Shown here piece after piece: positions 1 through 6,538 of a stretch of 15,886 bases of DNA (positions within the stretch are counted from its first letter, which is position 1; the number at the start of each line of letters is the position of its first letter). Both the position numbers and the translations under genes were made by a program. The stretch comes from Candidatus Cloacimonas sp. (lineage in GTDB: Bacteria; Cloacimonadota; Cloacimonadia; Cloacimonadales; Cloacimonadaceae): assembly GCA_023227825.1 (NCBI GenBank), contig JALOCJ010000016.1, positions 1 to 15,886 of the forward strand. Direction: 5' to 3'. The notes below the pieces were generated by a model. It was given only the letters and a program-made list of their open reading frames with translations. It made no database searches and was not told where the DNA came from.

Positions 1-110
1 AGTGGAACGACAAGATGTCGTTCATCCGGAAGGTTGACGTCCTCGTCAACCACTTTTCATCTTTTATTTGGCAACCGTAAAATTCAGAATACCAATAAAA
101 TTGGGTTGAA
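1..110. repeat. 110-bp triple-hairpin repeat, left copy
   Basis: One full copy of a unit that recurs three times in tandem at 3317-3646. Inside it are two back-to-back perfect hairpins: GAACGACA-AGA-TGTCGTTC and GGTTGACG-TCCT-CGTCAACC. The third hairpin seen in other copies (GGCAACC with GGTTGCC) is weaker here, because the closing arm reads GGTTGAA. A truncated next unit follows at 111-139. The array probably continues beyond the left edge of the window. Confidence 0.85.
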
Positions 111-442
111 AGTGGAACGACAAGATGTCGTTCATCCGGTCTTACAAAGAAATAGTTTGACAGAATAAGGCAAAAAATTGAGTTATCACATAAAGGGAAA
201 ATATATGAAAAGCGAGGTGTCAGCTATGCCTAAAATTACTTTTGATCCCAATTATTGCAAAGGTTGAGGCTTGTGCATTATTGCTTGTCCCCGGAAAATT
301 ATCCGCTTATCGGAAAACATTAATGCCAAGGGTTACAACTATGCCGAGTGTATTGAGCAGGAAAAATGTAATACCTGCAAAATGTGTTATATAACCTTTC
401 CCGATGTGGCAATAACGATTGAGAAGTGAGGTTATAAATGTC
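111..442 (+). repeat. Direct duplication of the korD region (copy 1)
   Basis: This stretch aligns almost end to end with 3647-3979. Both contain a truncated 110-bp unit, an identical promoter-proximal stretch including TTGACA, the ferredoxin gene and its downstream ribosome binding site. With the full 110-bp unit to its left, the duplicated segment is about 440 bp (1-442 against 3537-3979). Similarity stops at AATGTC (437-442), where the sequence switches to an unrelated gene tail instead of korA. This marks a rearrangement breakpoint. Confidence 0.85.
226..429 (+). pseudogene. Decayed duplicate of korD ferredoxin subunit
   Basis: The reading frame from ATG 226 to TGA 427-429 matches the 67-residue ferredoxin encoded at 3763-3966 with no indels. 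Two cluster ligands are lost: Cys14 is TGA (265-267; TGT in the intact copy) and Cys58 is Phe. Thr49-Ala50 has become Asn-Thr. I count six silent and seven amino-acid-changing or nonsense differences, so the copies may have diverged under some constraint before this one broke. It is no longer followed by korA. Recoding of the TGA as selenocysteine is formally possible but unlikely, because a second ligand is also lost and the protein family uses plain cysteines. Most likely a non-functional relic. Confidence 0.85.
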
Positions 443-628
443 TATATTTATAATATTAAAGGACAGATGGTAAAGGAATTCGGCAAAAAAACCTATAATG
501 TTGGTTTCAATACCATTCGTTGGGATGGTAAAGATAATAATAATATTGAGGTAAGCAGCGGACTTTATTTCGTAAAAATAGATTCAGGCAATAATTACCA
601 AATGCATAAGATGTTGCTGCTGAAATAG
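437..628 (+). pseudogene. Orphan 3' end of a secreted protein: sorting-tail fragment
   Basis: About 62 codons, in the frame reading VYIYNIKGQMV near the start and ending HKMLLLK, match the C-terminal sorting domain of the beta-helix protein at 711-3038. The rest of the parent gene (signal peptide, passenger, YPNPFN motif) is absent. The frame opens into the tail of the korD relic, with which it is out of frame. A short peptide could start at TTG 419, but there is no signal peptide, so it could not be exported. The fragment looks like the remnant of a deletion or unequal recombination joining the korD duplicate to another gene's 3' end. Confidence 0.75.
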
Positions 629-641
629 AATATCAACAGAG

Positions 642-680
642 GATGGGAAGTGACTATCCACTTCCCGTCTTCTTGATTTT
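642..680 (+). terminator. Hairpin terminator after the sorting-tail fragment
   Basis: GGGAAGTG (645-652) and CACTTCCC (659-666) form a perfect 8-bp stem around a 6-nt loop. The stem extends to 11 bp with one G-U pair (642-652 with 659-669), and a T-rich stretch (TTCTTGATTTT) follows. It is probably the original Rho-independent terminator of the gene whose 3' end remains at 437-628. Confidence 0.65.
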
Positions 681-710
681 GGCTTAATAATTGCTTTTAA
701 GGATAATGCT

Positions 711-3038
711 ATGAAGATATTTATATTGATGCTATTATTAGTACCTTTGTGTGCCCAATCTGCAATTCTTCAAGTTGCCCCTGATGGAACTCAGCCATAT
801 ACTTCTATACAATCTGCAATCAATACAGCTATAGATCAGGATACGATACTTGTGCATCCCGGCAGGTATTATGAAAATATAGTAATAAGCGACAGGCAAT
901 TAACTATTGGTAGTTTGGAACTCATTAACGGTGATAGCACTTATATTGCACAGACGATAGTTGACGGCAATCAAAACGGAAGTTGTTTTAGTATAAATAA
1001 TAATTCCAATGTATCAATACAAGGATTCTATCTAACCAAAGGCACCGGGACCCCCAGTTACAGTTGGGGTGAGAGAATAGGAGGTGCTATTTACGCTTTT
1101 GAAAGTGAAATATCGGTTATCAACTGCCTGATTATTGATAATAAGGCAGTTTCTGGAGCTGGAATTATGATATATTACAGTTCCGGATATTTGGAGGGAA
1201 CCTCTATTGCATACAATAGAAGTAAATTTTATGGTGCTTTGTGTGTAGCAGGTCCGGACACAGAGGTAATATTTGATCAGGATAACAGATGTAGTATATA
1301 CTGTAACTACGGTACAAAAGGTAGTGATATTAATTTCGGTGTTGCTGTTGAACCAATGCCGGAGATATATCTGGATAAATTTACTGTCCCTGTCTCATCC
1401 GATTATATTGAGGAGTTTATCGATATTAGAAAATTCGGTTATGGTACCTTAATTCCTTATTTGATAGATATCAATAGTGCGGTAATAACACCTCAATATG
1501 TGGATTTTTATGTAAGTCCGGAGGGAAATGACAACAACTCCGGCTTATCTATTGATGATCCAATTAAAACAATAGCAGTCGCTTTATTGAAAATAGGTGC
1601 CGATAGTGAACATCCTCACACTATCCATCTTGCCAATGGTGTTTATGGCGACGATCAACAATTTCCTCTTAATTTACGCAGTTATGTCAGTATCATAGGT
1701 GAGAGTGAAAGTGGAGTAATATTCAGCGGTCCGGATGTGTTTTTCATCGGTTACAGTTCTGAAAAAGAAGTGACAATCCGCAATATTACCTTTGAGGCGA
1801 TTACGGATCAAGAATTTTATCAAAATGAATTAATTGACTGCTTATCTTGTTACTCAATAGACGGTGTAATGGATAAATTCAGCTTAACCTTGGAAAATTT
1901 GAGCTTTCTTAATTGCCAACCTGTCCATTATGATAATATTTATGTGCTTGGTAGATTCGTATATCCGGAGAGATTAATATTACGGAATATTACTGTAAAG
2001 GATTGTATGGGAACGGTAGCGTTCCATTTCTGGGGAGGAAATACCTATGCTGAAAATATTAACATTCATCATTTTTACGCTCCCCCCTCAGGAGAACAAG
2101 GTGGCAGAGCAATATCAATCACTACCAATAACCCAGATTATACAGGAGGTGACAATATATTTAACAATTTGTTGATAACGGGATGTATAGCTAATTTGGT
2201 AGATAATGTACAAACATCCGTATTAAATATTAAAGCTTCCTTTCTTCCAACCACCTTTAAAAATTACTTTATTAATGCAACAATCACAGATAACTGGTGG
2301 ACACCTGAATACGGAGCAGCAATAACCTTGGGGGAAGATGCCAAAGCAATCTTTATTAACAGTATAATCTACAACAGTTTAATGATAGGAATGAATTTTT
2401 TACTTCGTCGTTACGACTTGCCTTCCCGGTTAAGTTTTTTGAACTGTCTGGTTGGACCCTCTGAAAATCCCTGGGACACAATAACTAACAATAGCTACAG
2501 TAACATAGTAGAGTGGTATGGCAATAATCTCAGTTCCGATCCCTATTTTTATGCCTATAATCCTGATAATCCTTATAATTTGGGACAAAACTCACCCTGC
2601 ATAGATACCGGAACGACAGATTTCAGTATTTTTGATATTCCATACTGGTATCAGTTTCCCCTTTATGACTTGGCTGGCTATCCCAGAATTTATGGTAATC
2701 AAGTTGATTTAGGTGCTTATGAATGGCAGGGAGAAATTGGTGTGGAAGATTTGCTTTCTGTTTCTAATTTGTGCATTTCCAATTACCCCAATCCCTTCAA
2801 TGCCAGCACTACTATCAGATATAATATACCTAAAAACGGAGATGTCAGGATTAATATCTATAACACCAAAGGACAATTGGTAAAGACCCTGATAGATGAA
2901 TATAAAACCAAAGGCAACTATCAGATTGTCTGGAATGGAAAAGATGGGAATGGCAATTCGGTTTCTTCTTCCTTGTATTTTTTACAGATAACTGACGTTA
3001 GAAATGCCCAAACGCATAAGATGTTGCTGCTGAAATAA
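711..3038 (+). CDS. Secreted right-handed beta-helix protein with T9SS-type sorting tail
   Basis: 775 residues. The start is ATG 711 with AAGGA 7 nt upstream. Residues 1-18 are a signal peptide (hydrophobic core, AQSA before the likely cleavage site). Residues about 20-260 resemble a pectin-lyase-like parallel beta-helix (YTSIQSAIN, then VHPGRYYENI). At 266-345 comes a second helix block opening with a DUF1565-like YVSPEGNDNNSG. Around 625-671 lies a choice-of-anchor Q-type end (SPCIDTG to VDLGAYE). The final ~85 residues carry YPNPFN (692-697) and a Gly/Asp-rich fold ending KMLLLK, as in type IX secretion tails. The protein is probably exported and surface-attached or released, acting as an adhesin or polysaccharide-binding protein. 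No catalytic residues were recognised, so enzymatic activity cannot be claimed. It sits alone between repeats. Confidence 0.85.
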   Translation: MKIFILMLLLVPLCAQSAILQVAPDGTQPYTSIQSAINTAIDQDTILVHPGRYYENIVISDRQLTIGSLELINGDSTYIAQTIVDGNQNGSCFSINNNSNVSIQGFYLTKGTGTPSYSWGERIGGAIYAFESEISVINCLIIDNKAVSGAGIMIYYSSGYLEGTSIAYNRSKFYGALCVAGPDTEVIFDQDNRCSIYCNYGTKGSDINFGVAVEPMPEIYLDKFTVPVSSDYIEEFIDIRKFGYGTLIPYLIDINSAVITPQYVDFYVSPEGNDNNSGLSIDDPIKTIAVALLKIGADSEHPHTIHLANGVYGDDQQFPLNLRSYVSIIGESESGVIFSGPDVFFIGYSSEKEVTIRNITFEAITDQEFYQNELIDCLSCYSIDGVMDKFSLTLENLSFLNCQPVHYDNIYVLGRFVYPERLILRNITVKDCMGTVAFHFWGGNTYAENINIHHFYAPPSGEQGGRAISITTNNPDYTGGDNIFNNLLITGCIANLVDNVQTSVLNIKASFLPTTFKNYFINATITDNWWTPEYGAAITLGEDAKAIFINSIIYNSLMIGMNFLLRRYDLPSRLSFLNCLVGPSENPWDTITNNSYSNIVEWYGNNLSSDPYFYAYNPDNPYNLGQNSPCIDTGTTDFSIFDIPYWYQFPLYDLAGYPRIYGNQVDLGAYEWQGEIGVEDLLSVSNLCISNYPNPFNASTTIRYNIPKNGDVRINIYNTKGQLVKTLIDEYKTKGNYQIVWNGKDGNGNSVSSSLYFLQITDVRNAQTHKMLLLK

Positions 3039-3066
3039 TCTGTTTTTTTATAATGCAGTTATTCTG

Positions 3067-3112
3067 AAAACCCAAAGGACGAAACGATAATAGCGACAGG
3101 TGCGTTATCTCA
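3067..3112. repeat. REP-like dispersed repeat, copy 1
   Basis: The stretch reads CCCAAAGGACGA, then ATAATAGCGA, then GGTGCGT. It corresponds to CCCGAAGGGCGA, ATAATAGCGA, GGTGCGT at 9566-9615, with scattered mismatches. The two copies are over 6 kb apart in unrelated intergenic spaces, so this is a dispersed family. This copy lies about 30 bp after the beta-helix gene. Confidence 0.6.
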
Positions 3113-3316
3113 TCTCAAGTAGATTAGTTTAACCCTAAATCTATATATTTCATATTACGAGGAGCTTACACCACTATATTTATTATTGTATAACCCTGCG
3201 GGCTTTTGTGTAGCTGGAGGAGGCTGTTCCTTCGGCTTGGAGATGTCTTCGTCAACCAGTTGGCAAGTTTTTTATCGTTACTATGAAGAGCGCAATAATG
3301 AAATAACTCGGTTGCA
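3113..3316. other. Intergenic stretch with a likely diverged 110-bp unit
   Basis: No convincing gene. The last ~110 bp (3207-3316) share blocks with the downstream repeat, such as TCTTCGTCAACC, a T-rich middle and a final CGGTTGCA, spaced as in the 110-bp units, but the hairpin arms are poorly kept. It is probably an eroded upstream unit of the array. Confidence 0.45.
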
Positions 3317-3646
3317 AGTGGAACGACAAGATGTCGTTCATCCGGAAGGTTGACGTCCTCGTCAACCACTTTTCATCCTTTATTTAGCAACCGTAAAATT
3401 CACAATACCGATAAAATTGGGTTGCAAGTTGAACGACAAGATGTCGTTCATCCGGAAGGTTGACGTCCTCGTCAACCACTTTTCATCCTTTATTTGGCAA
3501 CCATAAAATTCACAATACCGATAAAATTGGGTTGCCAGTGGAACGACAAGATGTCGTTCTTCCGGAAGGTTGACGTCCTCGTCAACCACTTTTCATCCTT
3601 TATTTGGCAACCATAAAATTAACAATACCGATAAAATTGGGTTGCC
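3317..3646. repeat. Three tandem 110-bp triple-hairpin repeats
   Basis: The units are exactly 110 bp: 3317-3426, 3427-3536 and 3537-3646. Each has hairpin 1 (GAACGACA-AGA-TGTCGTTC), hairpin 2 (GGTTGACG-TCCT-CGTCAACC) and a longer-range stem 3 pairing GGCAACC with GGTTGCC near the unit end. Unit 1 has AGCAACC and GGTTGCA instead. Differences fall mostly in the unpaired AT-rich part. The unit length is not a multiple of three, so no reading frame runs through the array. The array lies directly upstream of the oxidoreductase operon. Confidence 0.9.
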
Positions 3647-3693
3647 AGTGGAATGACGGGGACGTCGTTCATCCGGTCTTACAAAGAAATAGT

Positions 3694-3723
3694 TTGACAG
3701 AATAAGGCAAAAAAATGGTTTAT
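3694..3723 (+). promoter_or_regulatory. Candidate promoter of the oxidoreductase operon
   Basis: A perfect TTGACA (3694-3699) sits about 70 bp before the korD start, right after the truncated repeat. With an 18-nt spacer, the -10 candidate GTTTAT (3718-3723) is weak. The TTGACA and its flanks are identical in the duplicated copy (157-162). The -35 reading assumes a standard housekeeping sigma factor. Confidence 0.25.
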
Positions 3724-3762
3724 CACAGAAAGGAAAAAAATAAGAAAAGTGAGGTGTTTGAT

Positions 3763-3966
3763 ATGCCAAGAATGACTGTTGACCCCAATTACTGCAAAGG
3801 TTGTGGCTTGTGCATTATTGCTTGTCCCCGGAAGATTATCCGTTTATCAGAAAATATTAATGCCAAGGGTTACAACTATGCCGAGTGTATTGAGCAGGAA
3901 AAATGTACTGCCTGCAAAATGTGTTATATAACCTGTCCCGATGTGGCAATAACGATTGAGAAGTGA
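3763..3966 (+). CDS. korD: 2-oxoacid:ferredoxin oxidoreductase, delta (ferredoxin) subunit
   Basis: A 67-residue 2[4Fe-4S] ferredoxin-like subunit that carries electrons from the catalytic subunits to external ferredoxin. Cluster ligands are Cys11, 14, 17 and 21 (C-x2-C-x2-C-x3-CP) and Cys48, 51, 54 and 58. I chose ATG 3763 over the in-frame ATG 3715. GAGGTG lies 6 nt before it, and the duplicate at 226-429 keeps this start while its upstream region has a stop and no matching ATG. The gene is first in the operon, and korA starts 8 nt after its stop, with the ribosome binding site overlapping the stop codon (TGAGG). Length and motifs fit KorD/VorD-type subunits. Confidence 0.92.
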   Translation: MPRMTVDPNYCKGCGLCIIACPRKIIRLSENINAKGYNYAECIEQEKCTACKMCYITCPDVAITIEK

Positions 3967-3974
3967 GGTTATAA

Positions 3975-5054
3975 ATGTCCAAAATATTAATGAAAGGAAA
4001 TGAGGCAATTGCAGAAGCGGCTATTCGTAGTGGCTGTCGTTTGTATTTTGCCTATCCCATCACTCCCCAAAGTGAATTAATTGAATATATGGCAAAGATG
4101 ATGCCTAAGGTAAAAGGAACCTTTATTCAGGCAGAAAGTGAAGTTGCTGCCATAAATATGGTTTACGGAGCTGCCGGAAGCGGAAAAAGAGTAATGACTT
4201 CTTCTTCCTCTCCGGGCATTTCACTAAAAATGGAAGGTCTATCTTATATTGCCGGAGCAGAACTTCCCTGCGTCGTTGTTAATGTTCAACGTGGTGGTCC
4301 CGGTTTGGGTGATATCCAGCCCGCACAAGGTGATTATTTTCAAGCAACTAAAGGCGGAGGTCATGGCGATTATCGTTTAATTGTTTTGGCTCCGAGTTCG
4401 GTTCAGGAATTTGCCGATATGGCAAGTGAGGCATTTGATCTAGCAGATAAATATCGCAATCCTGTTATGATTCTTGCCGACGGAATGCTGGGGCAAATGA
4501 TGGAGCCCGTTGAATTTAAACCAGCAAAAACAGATGCAGAATTGCAAGAACTTGCCAATCAACATCTTTCCTGGTGTATTTGTCCCAATGAAGATGGCGC
4601 TAAAAAACACCACCATGAAATAAATTCTCTGGAGCTTGACCCCCAGGTTTTAGAACAGCATGTTTTAGGTCTATTAAAAAAATATGCCGAAATCCAAAAA
4701 AACGAAATTCGCTATGAGACCTATAACATTTCAGATGAAAATGAAGTGCTTTGCGTTGCCTGGGGAACTGCCAGCCGAGTAGTAAAATCGGCTATTAACG
4801 AAGTTCAGAAACAAGGTAAAAGCGTTGGTTTAATTCGTCCTATTCGTGTTTGGCCCTATCCCTATGAAGCAATCAAACAGGTAATCGGGAAAAATGTGAA
4901 AAAGGTCTATGTATTTGAACTCAATTCGGGACAAATGGTAGAAGATGTAAAAATTGCAGTAGAAGGAAAAGTTCCTGTTGATTTTTGGGGAAAAGTGGGA
5001 GGCGTTGTTTTCACTCCCGCTGAAATCAAAGAAAAACTGGAAGAATGTTTTTAA
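3975..5054 (+). CDS. korA: 2-oxoacid:ferredoxin oxidoreductase, alpha subunit (VorB/KorA type)
   Basis: 359 residues. The pyrimidine-binding domain opens with GNEAIAEAAIRSGC and the signature YPITPQSE (27-34), followed by the GGPGLGDIQPAQGD region, a linker and the transketolase C-terminal-like domain. With KorB it forms the catalytic unit that oxidatively decarboxylates a 2-oxoacid with CoA, giving acyl-CoA, CO2 and reduced ferredoxin in the cytoplasm. The four-subunit organisation and this alpha length fit the branched-chain 2-oxoacid (Vor) and 2-oxoglutarate (Kor) enzymes. Substrate cannot be decided from sequence alone, so the symbol is provisional. korB follows 15 nt downstream behind a strong AAGGAGG. 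Confidence 0.93.
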   Translation: MSKILMKGNEAIAEAAIRSGCRLYFAYPITPQSELIEYMAKMMPKVKGTFIQAESEVAAINMVYGAAGSGKRVMTSSSSPGISLKMEGLSYIAGAELPCVVVNVQRGGPGLGDIQPAQGDYFQATKGGGHGDYRLIVLAPSSVQEFADMASEAFDLADKYRNPVMILADGMLGQMMEPVEFKPAKTDAELQELANQHLSWCICPNEDGAKKHHHEINSLELDPQVLEQHVLGLLKKYAEIQKNEIRYETYNISDENEVLCVAWGTASRVVKSAINEVQKQGKSVGLIRPIRVWPYPYEAIKQVIGKNVKKVYVFELNSGQMVEDVKIAVEGKVPVDFWGKVGGVVFTPAEIKEKLEECF

Positions 5055-5069
5055 AGGAAGGAGGAAAAA

Positions 5070-5819
5070 ATGGAAATTATTGCAAAACGCCCTGAAGCAC
5101 TTACCAAAGAACCCTTCCATTATTGCCCGGGTTGTATGCATGGTGTAGCTCATCGTTTAATTGCTGAAGCAATAGATGAAAATGGTTTGATCAATCAAAT
5201 TGCCGGTGTGGCACCTGTTGGTTGTGCCGTTTTTGCTTATAAATATTTTAATTGTGATATGGCAGAAGCGGCTCATGGACGCGCTCCTGCCGTTGCTACA
5301 GGTATAAAAAGAGCCCGTCCCGATATGCATATATTTACCTATCAAGGAGATGGGGATTTAGCTGCTATCGGAACTGCGGAAATTGTTCATTCTGCCAATC
5401 GTGGAGAAAAGATCAGCGTTTTCTTCGTTAATAATGCTATTTATGGAATGACAGGAGGACAAATGGCTCCAACAACTTTGCCTAATATGAAAACCACTAC
5501 CAGTCCTTATGGCAGAAATGTAGATGATATCGGTTATCCTATTCGGATGTGTGAACTTTTGGCAACCTTAGTAGCTCCCTATTATATTGAAAGAGTTTCG
5601 CTATTAAGCCCGGCTGATATTATTAGAGCTAAAAAAGCTGTAAACAAAGCTATTCGTTATAATAAGGAAAATCGCGGTTTTACCTTTATTGAATTTATCA
5701 GCACCTGCCCTACCAATTGGGGTTATGAACCCGAACAAGCAAGACAATGGGCAAAAGAAAATATGCTGCCTTTCTTCAAATTAGGTGTTTATCGTGATAA
5801 AGGTGAAGGAGTGGAATAA
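5070..5819 (+). CDS. korB: 2-oxoacid:ferredoxin oxidoreductase, beta (thiamine diphosphate) subunit
   Basis: 249 residues. This subunit binds thiamine diphosphate: CPGCMHG (19-25), HGRAPAVATG (69-78), and the cofactor/Mg motif GDGDLAAIG (93-101) continuing to NNAIYGMTGGQ (121-131). It pairs with KorA to form the active site. The ribosome binding site AAGGAGG (5058-5064) is near-perfect, 5 nt before ATG. Its TAA overlaps the ATG of the gamma gene by one base (TAATG), suggesting translational coupling and equal subunit dosage. Full length for the family. Confidence 0.94.
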   Translation: MEIIAKRPEALTKEPFHYCPGCMHGVAHRLIAEAIDENGLINQIAGVAPVGCAVFAYKYFNCDMAEAAHGRAPAVATGIKRARPDMHIFTYQGDGDLAAIGTAEIVHSANRGEKISVFFVNNAIYGMTGGQMAPTTLPNMKTTTSPYGRNVDDIGYPIRMCELLATLVAPYYIERVSLLSPADIIRAKKAVNKAIRYNKENRGFTFIEFISTCPTNWGYEPEQARQWAKENMLPFFKLGVYRDKGEGVE

Positions 5820-6364
5820 TGACTACAGAAATGATTTGTGCCGGTTTTGGCGGTCAAGGTGTTCTAACTATAGGCAAATTTATTGCCCAGGCAGCTATGC
5901 AAGAAGGGAAAAATGTTTCCTGGCTGCCTTCTTACGGACCGGAAATGAGAGGTGGAACTGCCAATGTATCTACTGTGGTTTCTACTGAACCGATTGCTTC
6001 GCCAATTGTCAGCTTCCCCGATGTGTTAGTGGCTTTAAATCAGCCCTCAATAGATAAATTTGCTCCTTCTATTCGTCCTGGAGGACTTTTAATTTATAAT
6101 ACCAATATGTGCCCTCGTGGATGTAAACGCGAAGATATTACAAAAATTGCGGTTCCAATGAATGATATCGCCTCTGAAATCGGCAGTATGATTGTGCTGA
6201 ATATGGTGGCAACCGGGGTTGTAATTGGTAAAACCGACATTATAAAATACGAAACCCTGGAAGGCAATTTAACTTCCTTTATGCAAGAAAAAAATCCCGA
6301 TTTACTTACAAAAAACCTTGCCGCTATTAAACGCGGAATAGAAATCGCTAAACAATATACTTAA
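5819..6364 (+). CDS. korC: 2-oxoacid:ferredoxin oxidoreductase, gamma subunit
   Basis: 181 residues, the catalytic-domain gamma fold of the 2-oxoacid oxidoreductase family. FGGQGV (10-15) opens the nucleotide-like binding fold, and SYGPEMRGGTANV (38-50) is the family signature. It completes the delta-alpha-beta-gamma set of one operon and is translated from an ATG overlapping the korB stop. The 174-bp structured intergenic region that follows separates it from the next gene group. Confidence 0.93.
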   Translation: MTTEMICAGFGGQGVLTIGKFIAQAAMQEGKNVSWLPSYGPEMRGGTANVSTVVSTEPIASPIVSFPDVLVALNQPSIDKFAPSIRPGGLLIYNTNMCPRGCKREDITKIAVPMNDIASEIGSMIVLNMVATGVVIGKTDIIKYETLEGNLTSFMQEKNPDLLTKNLAAIKRGIEIAKQYT

Positions 6365-6374
6365 ATTGTTCTGT

Positions 6375-6427
6375 TATAATGCCGGGAACCGGTATTTCTC
6401 TCCTTACTACTTTTTTCGGTTTCCGGC
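6375..6427 (+). terminator. Long GC-rich stem after korC (terminator or leader element)
   Basis: GCCGGGAACCG (6381-6391) pairs with CGGTTTCCGGC (6417-6427) over 11 bp with one G-U, around a 25-nt loop that contains TTTTTT. Only a short T-run (CTTTT) follows, so it is not a textbook terminator. Just upstream, TGTTATAAT (6372-6380) is a perfect extended -10 match, so the region could instead hold a promoter for the pyrE group. The two readings are alternatives. Confidence 0.4.
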
Positions 6428-6433
6428 AGCTTT

Positions 6434-6523
6434 TGGGTTGACAAATTATTTTTTCCCAAAAGAGGTTGTAGACCTCTAATAATTGTGGTTGTAGTTTTTG
6501 GCGAAGTGTAATTTGTCAACTCA
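6434..6523 (+). promoter_or_regulatory. Nested stem structure directly before the pyrE fusion gene
   Basis: GTTGACAAATTA (6437-6448) and TAATTTGTCAAC (6509-6520) are perfect 12-nt inverted repeats. They extend to 15 bp (6434-6448 with 6509-6523) with one G-U pair. Inside are CCAAA/TTTGG (6456-6460 with 6497-6501) and a perfect AGAGGT-TGTAG-ACCTCT hairpin (6461-6477). The outer stem ends 4 nt before the ribosome binding site TGGAGGAG, a good position for a cis-regulatory leader. It resembles no riboswitch class I can name. The TTGACA in the left arm has no -10 at normal spacing. Confidence 0.5.
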
Positions 6524-6538
6524 TAACTGGAGGAGAAA

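Larger units (their letters stand above)
3537..3979 (+). repeat. Direct duplication of the korD region (copy 2, intact)
   Basis: This is the partner of 1-442. It holds one full 110-bp unit, a truncated unit (3647-3677), the putative promoter stretch, intact korD and the first bases of korA. In the truncated unit, hairpin 1 changed to GAATGACG-GGGA-CGTCGTTC. The loop-closing A-T pair became G-C and the stem is kept with a G-U pair, which points to maintained base pairing. Confidence 0.8.

Noticed and set aside
265..267. Selenocysteine codon in the korD duplicate
   Set aside because: A second cluster cysteine is lost and the partner genes are absent from this copy. I saw no convincing stem-loop immediately downstream. 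Kept only as a testable alternative.
3166..3589. Two similar minus-strand reading frames (both beginning VDEDVNLP) across the repeat region
   Set aside because: They are translations of the 110-bp hairpin repeat. The unit is not a multiple of three, the frames start and stop with the repeat units, and conservation follows the stems rather than codons.
3715..3762. Longer korD start at 3715
   Set aside because: The extension is not conserved in the duplicate copy, which has a stop there, and GAGGTG is ideally spaced for ATG 3763.
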